From contig JANDLV010000033.1 of NCBI GenBank assembly GCA_024330185.1, forward strand, positions 1-45,621: a stretch of DNA of 45,621 bases, in the 5' to 3' direction. A model generated the notes under the pieces. It was not told where the DNA came from and ran no database searches. It saw only the letters and a program-made list of their open reading frames with translations. Shown here piece by piece: positions 17,142 through 26,043 of this stretch; the first letter of the stretch is position 1, and every line of letters begins with the position of its first letter. The stretch comes from Candidatus Siliceabacter maunaloa. Lineage in GTDB: Bacteria > Actinomycetota > Thermoleophilia > Solirubrobacterales > Solirubrobacteraceae. The position numbers and the translations under genes are program-made.

Positions 17142-18488
17142 CTACACGTAGTGGAAGATCGCCAGGTGCAGGAAACCGGCCACGAGGCCGAGCACCGCGC
17201 CGTGGAGGTACAGCAGCCACTCGTCCTCCCTCATGGCGGCGCGCAGCATCTCGCCGAAGTCCTCGGGCGCCATCTCGCGCATGCGCGAGCTGACGAGGGA
17301 GCTGATGCGGGTGCCCTGCTGGCGGTTGAACTCCGGGTCGTCCATCGGCGTCATGGTGTAGTCGACTGACTCCACAGCCACCGACTCGCGGATCGCGGCG
17401 TACTCGCGCGTGCCCATCGCCATGCGCACCAGCGAGCGCGCCGGGCCCACTGCGCGATCCACCGCGGGACGGATCGCGCTCTCGATCATGGCGCGCGTGC
17501 GGTCGGACGCCGGCCCATGGAGGAGCTGGTTGGCGATGTTGCTCAGCGTGATGACGTCGTCGGCGATGATCTGGGCGTAGATGTCGGCAGCCTCGGCCTG
17601 CCGGCGCATGAACAGCCCGTGGAGCTTGAGGCCCAGGAACCGTCGCGGCCGGGCCGGCTCGAAGATCATCCAGATGGCCACCAGGTTGGTCGTGTAGCCG
17701 ACGATCACCCCGCAGACGGGCAGCAGCCACCAGAAGTCGAAGACCACCTCGGTGAGGATCGCCACCGGCACGCCGAGGGCGAGGCCCATCCAGAAGCCGA
17801 AGTTGACGATGAAGCGCAGCTCCTTGCGTCCGATCTCCTGGAAGACGCGGTTGCACAGCTCCGGTTCGGCCTCGAGGCGCCGGACGACCATGAGCTTCAC
17901 GTCCAGGAGCTGGTCGAGGTTGTCGCCGATCTCCTCGGTGACCTTGTGCACGATGTCGGGAAGCTGTTGCTGGACGCGGTCGTGGACCGCCTCGCGGATG
18001 CGCGGCGGGGTGTCGTGCCAGAGCTGCCCGTGCTCGCGCTCCATGATCTGCTCGACGAGCGCGTGGATGTCGTCGCGTGCCGTGGTGAGGATGTGCTCGG
18101 CGATCTTCTCGGGCTCGAGCTGGGCGTAGAACTCGGCCGGGCTGCCGAGCTTGGCGATCCCCTTGTCGACGGCGATCGAGCCCATCTTGGCCGCGCGCGA
18201 GGGGATGATCCCCTGCCAGCCCATGCCGCCGGACATGATCCCCGGGATCTGCTGGATCTTGCGCGGAAGGAGGGCGACGACCGCCCGCAGCCCCGGGACC
18301 TTCCACCCGCGGAACTGGATCGGGTTGAAGAGCATCCACACGCCGCTCCAGTTGGTGATCCAGCCGATCACCGCCATGAACAGCGGGACGGTGAGCAGGC
18401 TGAACCAGTTGATCTCCACGGGAGGCGAGACTATGGGACGGGTCGAGGCACTGCCGGGGAGTGCGGCCGGCTCGGGCGCCGAGGACAT
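17142..18488 (-). CDS. DUF445 family membrane protein
   Basis: 448 residues. An N-terminal membrane segment (FSLLTVPLFMAVIGWITNW) is followed by the family motif GVWMLFNPIQFRGWKVPG. A long helical, charged middle (EKIAEHILTTARDDIHALV, DRVQQQLPDIVHKVTEE) precedes two more hydrophobic segments near 230-275 (GLALGVPVAILTEVVFDFWW, IVGYTTNLVAIWMIF) and a C-terminal helix (HGAVLGLVAGFLHLAIF). DUF445 proteins are YheB-like membrane proteins of unknown role. The ATG at 18488 gives the family's expected N-terminus. Divergent from the arylsulfotransferase gene, with 106 bases between. Confidence 0.9.
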   Translation of the reverse strand: MSSAPEPAALPGSASTRPIVSPPVEINWFSLLTVPLFMAVIGWITNWSGVWMLFNPIQFRGWKVPGLRAVVALLPRKIQQIPGIMSGGMGWQGIIPSRAAKMGSIAVDKGIAKLGSPAEFYAQLEPEKIAEHILTTARDDIHALVEQIMEREHGQLWHDTPPRIREAVHDRVQQQLPDIVHKVTEEIGDNLDQLLDVKLMVVRRLEAEPELCNRVFQEIGRKELRFIVNFGFWMGLALGVPVAILTEVVFDFWWLLPVCGVIVGYTTNLVAIWMIFEPARPRRFLGLKLHGLFMRRQAEAADIYAQIIADDVITLSNIANQLLHGPASDRTRAMIESAIRPAVDRAVGPARSLVRMAMGTREYAAIRESVAVESVDYTMTPMDDPEFNRQQGTRISSLVSSRMREMAPEDFGEMLRAAMREDEWLLYLHGAVLGLVAGFLHLAIFHYV

Positions 18489-18594
18489 GGGGTGGCCCAG
18501 TTCGGTCGGGCAGCTGCGGGCGGGGTGCGCCCCGACACGATCGCGTAGCCTCGCGCTCCTCGCGGCGGTCACCTCGCCGCGACCCTGCCGTGCG

Positions 18595-20418
18595 ATGAGA
18601 CGAATCGTCCTCCTGATCCTGTCCCTGCTGGTCTGCGCCGCCGTGGCGCTGGCCGTCCTCGGCGCGCCCTCGAGCGCAGACGATCGGGTAGGCGTCTTCC
18701 CGGCGCCCGGCACCCAGACCGCATCGCCGCGCACCGAGCTGTCCTTCCGCGGCGTGGACGCTGACGACCTGGACGCCGTCGAGGTGGTCGGCGAGCGCAG
18801 CGGGCCGCGTCGCGGGCAGGTGCGCGAGCACGCCGATGGCGATGGCGCCAGCCTTGTATTCGCCGAGCCCTTCGAGGGCCCCGAGGACGTGACCGTGCGC
18901 ACCGAGCTCGATCTCGCCGGTGCGCGCGAGGGCGACTTTCGCTTCGCCACGGTCCCTCGCCCCGAGGAGGGGCTGGGGAGCGGGTCGCCGCCGCCCGAGC
19001 GCCTGCTGCGTCAGTACACCGCCCAGGAAGGCGACCAGCCGCCGTCCGGCTCGGCGCCGACCTACCGCTCGCGGCCCGACCTGCGCCCACCGGAGGTGGA
19101 GATCTTCGAGCGCTCGCCCGGGAGCACGGCGCCGGGCCTGGTCTTCCAGGCGCCCAAGAAGGTCTTCGGCGCGCCCGAGCAGCCCGGGGTGCAGACGGGC
19201 CCGATGATCCTCGACTCCGACGGCGAGCCGGTGTGGTTCGCCGAGCTGGACGGCGGCAACGTCGCCGACTTCCGCGCGCAGGAGCTCGACGGGGAGCCCG
19301 TCCTGACCTGGTGGCAGGGCCGCACCGTACTGGGAAGCGGCGAGGGCGAGGTGGCGATCCTCGACGACTCCTACCGCCCGATCACCGAGGTGCGCGCGGG
19401 CAACGGCTACCGCTTCGACTTCCACGAGACGCTGATCACCGAGGACGACACGCTGCTGGGGCTGGTCTACAACCCGGTCGACCGGGACCTCTCGTCGGTC
19501 GGGGGCCCGCGGGACGGGCGCGCCATCGACTCGATCGTGCAGGAGGTCGACATCGAGACCGGGCGCGTGCTGTTCGAGTGGCACAGCCTGGGCAACGTGG
19601 CCCTGGAGGAGAGCTACACGGAGGTCCCCGAGGACCGCTCGAAGGCCTTCGACTACTTCCACGTCAACGCGATCGACGTCGACGACAACGGCAACCTGCT
19701 CATCTCGGGACGCGACACCTGGTCGGCGGTCAAGGTCGACCGGCAGACCGGGCGCACCATGTGGCGCCTGGGCGGCAAGCGCAGCGACTTCGCGATGGAG
19801 GGTGAGTCCCAGTTCGCCTGGCAGCACGACGTCCGGCGCACGCCCGACGGGGACATCCGCATCTTCGACAACGCCGCCGCCCCACCCGTGCGCGAGCGTT
19901 CGCGGGTGCTCGATCTCGAGCTCGACGAGGAGGCCATGACCGCGCGCGTGGGCCGTTCCATCGAGCACCCCGAGGACCTGTTGTCGGGCACCCAGGGCAA
20001 CGCCCAGCGCCTGCCGGACGGCAACGTCTTCGTCGGGTGGGGCTCGCAGGGCTACTTCTCGGAGTTCGCCCCCGACGGGCGCATGCTCTTCGACGGGCGG
20101 GTGGCGCGCGGCTTTGACAGCTACCGCGCCTACCGCATGCCGTGGGACGGCCGCCCCGTCGACGCCCCCGCGGTCGCCGCGCAGGGCGACGAGGAGGGCA
20201 CCACGGTGTGGGCGAGCTGGAACGGCGCCACCGAGCTGGCCGGCTGGGAGGTGCTGGCCGGCGAGACGCGGGACTCGCTGCGTCCCGTGGCCCGGGCCGA
20301 CCGCGACGGCTTCGAGACGCAGGTCGAGGCGCCGGGCCGGGCCCGCTGGGTCGCCGTACGCGCCCTGGACGCCCGGGGCGATGAGCTGGGCGCCTCGGAG
20401 CCGGTCGCCGTCGAGTAG
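18595..20418 (+). CDS. Arylsulfotransferase (ASST) family protein, exported
   Basis: 607 residues. Residues 1-25 form a signal peptide (RRIVLLILSLLVCAAVALAV). A beta-rich N-terminal domain precedes the propeller. Signature segments are YRFDFHETLITEDDTLLG, FDYFHVNAIDVDDNGNLLISG and QFAWQHDVRRTPDGDIRIFDN, where conserved histidines would take part in sulfuryl transfer. The C-terminus (TTVWASWNGATELAGWEVL) looks fibronectin-III-like. PAPS-independent aryl sulfotransferases move sulfate between phenolic esters outside the membrane; most actinobacterial members are untested. A sulfatase pseudogene lies convergently 45 bases away. Confidence 0.85.
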   Translation: MRRIVLLILSLLVCAAVALAVLGAPSSADDRVGVFPAPGTQTASPRTELSFRGVDADDLDAVEVVGERSGPRRGQVREHADGDGASLVFAEPFEGPEDVTVRTELDLAGAREGDFRFATVPRPEEGLGSGSPPPERLLRQYTAQEGDQPPSGSAPTYRSRPDLRPPEVEIFERSPGSTAPGLVFQAPKKVFGAPEQPGVQTGPMILDSDGEPVWFAELDGGNVADFRAQELDGEPVLTWWQGRTVLGSGEGEVAILDDSYRPITEVRAGNGYRFDFHETLITEDDTLLGLVYNPVDRDLSSVGGPRDGRAIDSIVQEVDIETGRVLFEWHSLGNVALEESYTEVPEDRSKAFDYFHVNAIDVDDNGNLLISGRDTWSAVKVDRQTGRTMWRLGGKRSDFAMEGESQFAWQHDVRRTPDGDIRIFDNAAAPPVRERSRVLDLELDEEAMTARVGRSIEHPEDLLSGTQGNAQRLPDGNVFVGWGSQGYFSEFAPDGRMLFDGRVARGFDSYRAYRMPWDGRPVDAPAVAAQGDEEGTTVWASWNGATELAGWEVLAGETRDSLRPVARADRDGFETQVEAPGRARWVAVRALDARGDELGASEPVAVE

Positions 20419-20463
20419 CTCAGCCGGCGCCGTGGGTCGGGCTGGGCGCGAGGACCGGGTCGA

Positions 20464-21496
20464 TCAGTAGCGCGGCGGAGGCTTGCCTCCGGCGTCGGCG
20501 ATCACCGCGTCCCACAGGCGGTCGACCTCGTCGGGACGCTCGTCGGCCAGGTTGCGCCGCTCGCCGGGATCCTCCTCGCGGTCGAACAGCTTGGGGTTGT
20601 ACTTGCGGTTGCTGGCGATGAGGGTCATCCGCTCGTCGCCGGCCCACACGTAGTCGTTGTAGCCGGCGGTCTGCACCGCGCGCTCCTGCGCGGCCTCGTC
20701 GCCCGCCAGCAGCGGCGTGAGGTCGATGCCCTCCATCTCCGCGGGGACCGCGACGCCGGTCGCGGCGAGGATCGTGGGCGCCAGGTCGTGCAGCGAGGCC
20801 AGGAAGTCGGTGGTGCGCCCGGCGCCGGCGCCCTCGGGGTGGCGCACGACCAGCGGCACGTCGACCATCTCCGCGTAGAGCTGTGAGGGGGACTTGCCCA
20901 CGACGCCGCGCTCGCCGAGGCTGTGGCCGTGGTCGGAGTAGAAGACCACCAGCGTGCTGTCGGCCAGGCCCAGCTCGTCCAGGCGCTGCAGGAAGCTTCC
21001 CATCCAGTGGTCGGCGAGCGTCAGCTCGCCGGCGTACAGGGCGCGGGTGCGCGTGAGGAGGCGCTCGTCGAGGTAGTCGTCGCCGCCGTAGAGAGGCTGG
21101 ATCGGCTCGATCCCGTCGTAGTCGGGGTCGTCGTAGCGGTCGACGTAGCTGCGCGGCGGATCCCACGGCTCGTGGGGGTCGTAGGCGTCGATGGTCGGCG
21201 TCTGGACGGCGCGGTCGGGGCGGATCGCGTCGGCGCGGTAGGCGCCGACGTGGTCGGCCCGCAGGGTGTCCAGGCCGATCAGCACGACGTTCATGCCCCG
21301 GTTGACCACGCTGGCCGGGCGGGGACGGTCACCCCTGGAGGTGAGGGCCAGCGCCCCGCCGCCCCCGAGCGCGGCGGCGCCCATCGCTCCTGCCGACGCG
21401 CGCAGCATCCGCCGTCGGGTGAGTCGGCGGTCCGTGCCGGTGGGGGGAGCCGCCCGCGACCCCCTCGGGGCCGCTATCGGCGTCGTCCGTCGACAT
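20464..21496 (-). pseudogene. Tat-exported sulfatase lacking its active-site segment and frameshifted at the N-terminus
   Basis: The 314-codon main frame has a Tat signal (TRRRMLRASAGAMGAAALGG) and the first metal site (VVLIGLDTLRADHVGAY). It then jumps from VQTPTIDA directly to YDPHEPWDPPRSYVD, FYSDHGHSLGERG and the normal sulfatase C-terminus. In full-length relatives these are separated by well over 100 residues carrying the [C/S]xPSR nucleophile that becomes formylglycine or acts as serine; that segment is absent. Upstream, a leaderless-type ATG (21496) begins STDDADSGPEGVAGGSP in another frame, and removing one G from the six-G run at 21442-21447 joins it to the Tat motif. As it stands, a hydrolase function is not expected. 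Confidence 0.85.
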
Positions 21497-21503
21497 CCGG
21501 GCT

Positions 21504-21509
21504 ACCCTA
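21504..21509 (-). promoter_or_regulatory. Leaderless -10 element TAGGGT of the sulfatase gene
   Basis: On the minus strand TAGGGT is followed by seven bases and ATG 21496. This supports 21496 as the ancestral start and hence the frameshift in the G-run. Confidence 0.5.
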
Positions 21510-21572
21510 TCTCCCGCCTGCGCGGCGGTCGTGCACGACCGCGGGGGCTCAGGCCGCACGCCGTGGCGGTCG

Positions 21573-23147
21573 ATGACCCTCTCGATGCGCGTGGCCAAGC
21601 CCTTACTCTCCTTCCTCCTCGCGGCCGTGCTGGGCGCGCTCGCCCTGGCCGCCCCCGGACCCGCCCGGGCCGCGGGCGCCCCGGTCCTGCCCGGGGAGTA
21701 CCCCGACCCCAGCGTGGTGGCCCACGATGGGCGCTACGTGGCCACGGCCACCAGCAACCGCTGGGCGCCCGTCTTCCCGGTATTGGTGTCCGACGACCTG
21801 GTCTCCTGGCGCCAGGCCGGATCCGTGTACGAGCGCGCACCGCGGTGGGCGACGGGCCGGCGCTTCTGGGCGCCGGAGCTGACCGTGGCGCGCGGGCGGC
21901 TGCTGGTGGTCTACGCCGCCCTGAAGCGCAACGGGCAGTGGTGCATCGGGGCCGCCACGGCTGCGCGTGCGGCCGGGCCGTGGCGCGACCGCGGACCGGT
22001 CCTGTGCCGCCCGGGAGGCGCCATCGATCCCGCGGTGGTCACCGGCGAGGACGGCGACTCGTACCTCGTCTACAAGGCCAAGGGCGTGGGAGGCGGGCTG
22101 TACGCCCGGCCGTTGGACCTGCGCACGCTGCGCACCCGCGGGCCCGCGACGCGCCTGCTCGAGCCCCAACGCGGCGATCGGGGCGTCACCGAGGCCCCGG
22201 CGCTGCTGCGCCGCGACGGCTGGTGGTACATGTTCTTCTCGTCGGGCAACTGCTGCGGCCCGCCGTGCACCTACACCGAGCGCGTGGCCCGCTCGCAGTC
22301 CCTGCTGGGACCGTACACGCGGCTGGAGGAGCCGGTGCTGCGCGACTCGGCGGACTGGCGCTGCCCGGGCCACGGGACGCCTGTGGAGCTGGACGACGGC
22401 CGCGTCGCCCTGTTGCACCACGGCTATCGCTTCGCCGACGAGGGCAACCGCCGCCGGGTCGGACTGCTCTCGCTGATGAGCTTCGGTACGGACGGGTGGC
22501 CGGCGGCGCAGGGTGGGCCCGTCGACGCGGCCGCTCCGGCCGCGCTGGGCGCCGAGCCGGCGCCTGCGCCGGATCGCCTGGCCGACGACTTCGCCGGACG
22601 CGAGCTGTCGGTGGCCTGGCAGTGGATGGCGCGCACCTCGGTCCCCCAGACCCGCGTGGCCGGCCGCCGGCTCGATCTGGGCTGCGGCCCGTACGCGACC
22701 ATCACGCGCCAGGTCGGCGCCGATCGCTTCGAGGCGGCCGTCACGGTGCGCCCCGCGCCCGGCCGCGACGGGATCGCGACGCTGGGCATCCACGAGCGCG
22801 GCGGGGTGCTGCGCGGCGTGGAGATCCGCGACGGCACCGCCCGCGCGGTGCGCCGCAACGGCGACTCGGTGAAGCTTGGCACGGCCGTCCGCGTCCCCCG
22901 CGACGACGCCGTGCGGGTGCGCGTGACCGCGCTGGAGGATGGAGCGTTGCGCGCCGAGGTCCGCCGCGGCGGGCGCTGGGTGCGTGTGGCCGGCGGCCTC
23001 GCCGCCCGGGGCGACGAGCCCACCCGCGTCGCGCTGGCCTGCCGGGGCAGCGGCCGGACCGCGCGCTTCACGGCCCTGCGCGTGGAGGGCGCCACGCCGG
23101 GGGTGGCGCTGGCGGTGCAGCCGGCGGCCGGCCCCAGCGCGCGCTGA
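21573..23147 (+). CDS. Secreted glycoside hydrolase family 43 protein
   Basis: 524 residues. A signal peptide (PLLSFLLAAVLGALALAAPG, cleaved near ARAAG) leads to a five-bladed propeller. The GH43 catalytic acids are in place: Asp45 (EYPDPSVV), Asp152 (GAIDPAVV) and Glu207 (GVTEAPALL). Cys pairs in SGNCCGPPC fit an exported protein. From about residue 340, a second beta-sandwich (DDFAGRELSVAWQWM, then FEAAVTVRP) resembles the GH43 C-terminal accessory domain. Arabinan or xylan side-chain hydrolysis is the usual role; the linkage cannot be set from sequence. ATG 21573 was chosen; ATG 21585 would also give a signal peptide. Confidence 0.9.
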   Translation: MTLSMRVAKPLLSFLLAAVLGALALAAPGPARAAGAPVLPGEYPDPSVVAHDGRYVATATSNRWAPVFPVLVSDDLVSWRQAGSVYERAPRWATGRRFWAPELTVARGRLLVVYAALKRNGQWCIGAATAARAAGPWRDRGPVLCRPGGAIDPAVVTGEDGDSYLVYKAKGVGGGLYARPLDLRTLRTRGPATRLLEPQRGDRGVTEAPALLRRDGWWYMFFSSGNCCGPPCTYTERVARSQSLLGPYTRLEEPVLRDSADWRCPGHGTPVELDDGRVALLHHGYRFADEGNRRRVGLLSLMSFGTDGWPAAQGGPVDAAAPAALGAEPAPAPDRLADDFAGRELSVAWQWMARTSVPQTRVAGRRLDLGCGPYATITRQVGADRFEAAVTVRPAPGRDGIATLGIHERGGVLRGVEIRDGTARAVRRNGDSVKLGTAVRVPRDDAVRVRVTALEDGALRAEVRRGGRWVRVAGGLAARGDEPTRVALACRGSGRTARFTALRVEGATPGVALAVQPAAGPSAR

Positions 23148-23184
23148 GCGTCTGGGTGACGCCAGGCCAAGCTCGTCGGCGCTG

Positions 23185-23433
23185 TCATGTCTCTTCGGGT
23201 ATCCGCAGCGTGTCGGTCCACAGGGACTCGAACTCGGTCCGCTTGGATCGATGCTCGTCATCGGTGATGCGATGGCCTTTGCTCATCCGGGCAAGCGCCG
23301 AGCGCACCTCGACGTAGGTGATATGCGCGGACCTCACCGATGCGGCGCCCTCGAACGCGGCGAACGTCTCCAGGGTGCCGGGCTCCTCGACGACCAGCTT
23401 GACGAACGCGCTGCTGTCCAGATATAGGCTCAG
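23185..23433 (-). pseudogene. C-terminally truncated PIN-domain toxin (VapC-like), CTG start
   Basis: 82 residues, against about 130 for a full VapC. SLYLDSSAFVKLVVEEPG carries the first PIN aspartate (Asp6), and THITYVEVRSAL-type sequence (ITYVEVRSALARM) carries Glu42. The protein stops after TDTLRIPEET, before the C-terminal acidic residues that complete the RNase site. No ATG, GTG or TTG is available; a CTG at 23433 overlaps the antitoxin TGA as CTGA, with GAAGG six bases upstream. Another frame just downstream reads ADELGLASPR, possibly residue of the lost C-terminus. Likely inactive. Confidence 0.68.
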
Positions 23434-23699
23434 TCGCGGCCTTCGCTCACGTAGTCGGAAGCGAGCGGACCCTCCCCGCGCAGGGGCGTGGGGTGAGAGG
23501 GAAGCCTCGGCTTGCGCCCGGTCCACGTGGCCCGGCCCTCTGCGAGCAGCCGCTCCAACCCCGGAGACAGTCCGGCGGGAATCACACGCGCGACCGGCTT
23601 GCCGTACCTGGTGACGGTCAACGTCTCGCCGTGCTCGACCGCCTCGATGAGCGAGCTCGCGTTGTCTCGCAGCTCACGGACGCCCACCTCACGACTCAT
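23430..23699 (-). CDS. Phd/YefM-family antitoxin
   Basis: 89 residues. VGVRELRDNASSLIEAVEHGE and LTVTRYGKPVARVIP (given separately) are the canonical DNA-binding Phd fold. The C-terminal part (LLAEGRATWTGRKPRLPS) should wrap the cognate toxin. It overlaps the truncated PIN toxin by four bases. Antitoxins of this family repress their own operon; no clear operator is visible upstream of 23699. Confidence 0.88.
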   Translation of the reverse strand: MSREVGVRELRDNASSLIEAVEHGETLTVTRYGKPVARVIPAGLSPGLERLLAEGRATWTGRKPRLPSHPTPLRGEGPLASDYVSEGRD

Positions 23700-23801
23700 G
23701 TGGCCACCTACGCTCGGCGTAGGCCCATTCCGATGAGGACGTCGTCGAGGTCGCCGCGTTCTTCGAGAAGCGGGAGCCGCAGTGGAAGGGTCGCTGACCG
23801 C

Positions 23802-24191
23802 TCAGCCGGCCGCGCGGAGCCTCACGGCGGGCAGACCGTCGAAGCCGGTGGCGTCTGCGGTGACCACGGCGCGATCGGTGTCCAGCGCCGTCGCGGCGAT
23901 GATCAGGTCATGGGCGCCGCGCGGGCGCCCCTGGCGCCGGACCGTCGCGAGCAGGCCCGCGTGCGCTCGCGCGGTGGACACCTCATAGGGCTCGATGCGC
24001 AGCTCGGCCAGCACCGCTTCCACGAACGCGGCGCGGCCGGCCCTATGGCGTGCGTCCGCGAGCTCGACGCCAACGAGCAGCTCGGCGGCCGTGACGGCTG
24101 CGACCGCGAGGTCGTCCTCGTCGTTCACGAGCGCAGCGAGCGGTGACCCGCCCCGCTGCGCGGCGACGAGCACGGTGGTGTCGAGGATCAA
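23802..24191 (-). CDS. PIN-domain toxin (VapC-like), complete
   Basis: 129 residues with all PIN acidic positions: Asp4 (ILDTTVLVAA), Glu37 (VTAAELLVGVELA), Asp in GAHDLIIAATAL and Asp in VVTADATGFD. The expected activity is a magnesium-dependent site-specific RNase. The TTG start at 24191 overlaps the antitoxin stop (TTGA); an earlier TTG would add two codons. The start also matches the family's usual N-terminus. Confidence 0.88.
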   Translation of the reverse strand: MILDTTVLVAAQRGGSPLAALVNDEDDLAVAAVTAAELLVGVELADARHRAGRAAFVEAVLAELRIEPYEVSTARAHAGLLATVRRQGRPRGAHDLIIAATALDTDRAVVTADATGFDGLPAVRLRAAG

Positions 24192-24439
24192 TCGCTCCAA
24201 CGGTCTGGCGCCTGCGTCAGGCCGCCGCGCAGCTCGCTCAGCTCCCCGGCCCAATCGTCGTCCGGCCGGTGCTCTGCGAGCAGATCCTTCAGCCGCCGCC
24301 CGCTCGTCGCGGCAGGCGGACCGATGCGCGCCACCTCGCGACCGTGGCGAACGACGGCGAAGCTCTGGCCGTCGCGCTCGACGGCATCCAGCACGTTCGC
24401 AAAGCCGCGTGCCGCCTCGGTGGCCGTGAGTCGCTTCAT
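24188..24439 (-). CDS. Phd/YefM-family antitoxin
   Basis: 83 residues. KRLTATEAARGFANVLDAVE followed by SFAVVRHGREVARIGP is the Phd-type DNA-binding N-terminus; the acidic end (DDDWAGELSELRGG) is the likely toxin-neutralising segment. It is coupled to the complete PIN toxin by a four-base overlap and lies in tandem with the damaged module downstream. A small AT-rich patch upstream (GATAATCTGATT on the minus strand) may hold its promoter. Confidence 0.88.
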   Translation of the reverse strand: MKRLTATEAARGFANVLDAVERDGQSFAVVRHGREVARIGPPAATSGRRLKDLLAEHRPDDDWAGELSELRGGLTQAPDRWSD

Positions 24440-24490
24440 GTAAATCAGATTATCAGAGTACGGCGATGGTGGCCTCGAGGGTGAGGCCGC

Positions 24491-25972
24491 TCAGGACGGC
24501 GCCGAGAGGCGTCGCTGCCAGATCGCGAGCCCGGCGGTCAGGACGTGCTCCAGCCACGCGTCGAAGCGCTCCTCGGCCACCGCAGGGTCCTCCCGCGAGT
24601 TGACCTGGAACAGCTCCTCGTCGAGGAGCCTGTCCTCGGTGCGCTGCCAGCTGCCGTCCTCCTGTGTGGCGTACTGCCAGAAGGCCGTGACCGCGATGAG
24701 GCCGCGGAAGGTGGTGCCGATGCCGTGGAAGGCGACGATCACCTCGTCCTGCTCGTCGTCGGCGGTCAGCTCGAGCCGGAACCAGGCCGCATAGGTGTCC
24801 CGATTCGCGAAGTATCCGAGGCGCCGAGCGTTTCCGACGACGGTCCGACCGTGCCACCTGGCTCGTTCGCTGCCCGCGGGCCAGGCATCGGTGTAGGCCT
24901 TCAGGCTGGGCGCGTAGTCGATGACCTCTCGCTGGAGCTGCTGCTTGAGAGCCTCGATTCGCGCGTGTCCGCGCTTGACGAGGCGGTCCGCGGTGGCCCG
25001 CGCGGCCGCAAGCTCCTGCGGGGCCCCCGTGGCCGCCGTCCCGAGCACCTTCTCCCGCACGGCGCGGATGACCTGGTCCACCCCCTCCTGCTCGCGCTTC
25101 GTCTGGTCGCCGATGCTCAGCGCCGTCACCAGCTCCTTACGCTGGAGGTGAGCGATCATCTCGCTGAGGTACTTGAGATTGCCCAGGTCGGCTGCTTCCA
25201 GCGTCTCGATGTAGTCGCCCTTGCGCTCCCGGTCGATGGTGAGCGGAAACCAGCCGGCGCGCAGCAGGACCAGGCTGGCCAGCACCCGCGCGACGCGACC
25301 GTTGCCGTCCTGGAACGGATGGATCTGCGTGAAGCGGTGATGCAGGAACGCTGCCTCCACCTCTGGCGGCACATCGGCGAGCTGATGGGCCGCGTGCAGC
25401 TCGAGCAGCCGGTCCATCTCGCTCGATACCTGCTCGGGAGGGCAGTAGACGTGCGTCGTCCCGTCGTCACGCGTCGGGTTGTTGGGCAGGCGCTTCCACT
25501 CGCCGTGCAGGAGCGCCACCTTGACCCGCCGCCCGAGCGAGTCGACGGCGTCGCTCGTCGTCTGGTGACGCGTGATCGCCGCGTGGAGCTCCTTGACGTA
25601 GCTCGTCGACAGTGCGCGCTCCCGCTTGATGAAGTCGAACAGACCGTCGATGGCGTCGTGCTGGTCGCGGATGATCTGGATGACGAGCCCCGGGTCCTGG
25701 TCGGTGGCCGACCGATCGATCAGGTTCTCGTGCAGGCCGCGCTCGATCAGCAGCTCGGTGGTTCCGCGATCGAGGTCGTACACATCCTCGATGACACCGG
25801 TTTCGATCGCCCACGTCCGGCTCAGCTTCTTACGGAAGTCACGCATGGCATCGAGCTCCTCCAGCTCTTGGCGCTTCTCCCGCCAGAGCGTGTCCAGCGC
25901 CCGCAGCTCGGACACCGCGAGGCCCTCGGCGGGGTGTTCCAGGTCGGCGATGGGATGCCAGCCATCCATCAT
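24491..25972 (-). CDS. Fic family protein with long C-terminal extension
   Basis: About 493 residues. The catalytic loop IHPFQDGNGRVAR matches HxFx(D/E)GNGRxxR, so AMPylation or a related transfer onto a target hydroxyl is possible. The N-terminal segment AIETGVIEDVY holds a [S/T]xxxE inhibitory-helix-like motif, with Asp where Gly or Asn is usual. The last about 200 residues (with LQREVIDYAPSLKAYTDAW and RLGYFANRDTYAAWFRLEL) are an unrecognised extension. ATG 25972 lies seven bases after TAGAGT; ATG 25975 is also possible. It is divergent from a second Fic gene across 111 bases. Confidence 0.9.
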   Translation of the reverse strand: MMDGWHPIADLEHPAEGLAVSELRALDTLWREKRQELEELDAMRDFRKKLSRTWAIETGVIEDVYDLDRGTTELLIERGLHENLIDRSATDQDPGLVIQIIRDQHDAIDGLFDFIKRERALSTSYVKELHAAITRHQTTSDAVDSLGRRVKVALLHGEWKRLPNNPTRDDGTTHVYCPPEQVSSEMDRLLELHAAHQLADVPPEVEAAFLHHRFTQIHPFQDGNGRVARVLASLVLLRAGWFPLTIDRERKGDYIETLEAADLGNLKYLSEMIAHLQRKELVTALSIGDQTKREQEGVDQVIRAVREKVLGTAATGAPQELAAARATADRLVKRGHARIEALKQQLQREVIDYAPSLKAYTDAWPAGSERARWHGRTVVGNARRLGYFANRDTYAAWFRLELTADDEQDEVIVAFHGIGTTFRGLIAVTAFWQYATQEDGSWQRTEDRLLDEELFQVNSREDPAVAEERFDAWLEHVLTAGLAIWQRRLSAPS

Positions 25973-26043
25973 CATTAGGACTCTACGGGTGCGTCCGGAC
26001 CTTGACCTGCTTGCCAGTCTTCGCCTCGCGATACCCACTCAAT

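Noticed and set aside
16054-19968. A 1304-codon minus-strand frame
   Set aside because: Its protein is low-complexity Arg/Pro/Gly and overlaps well-supported SDR, DUF445 and arylsulfotransferase genes in other frames.
21442-21447. Phase variation through the six-G run
   Set aside because: Six bases is short for a contingency locus and the same gene carries a second, disabling deletion; error or decay is simpler.
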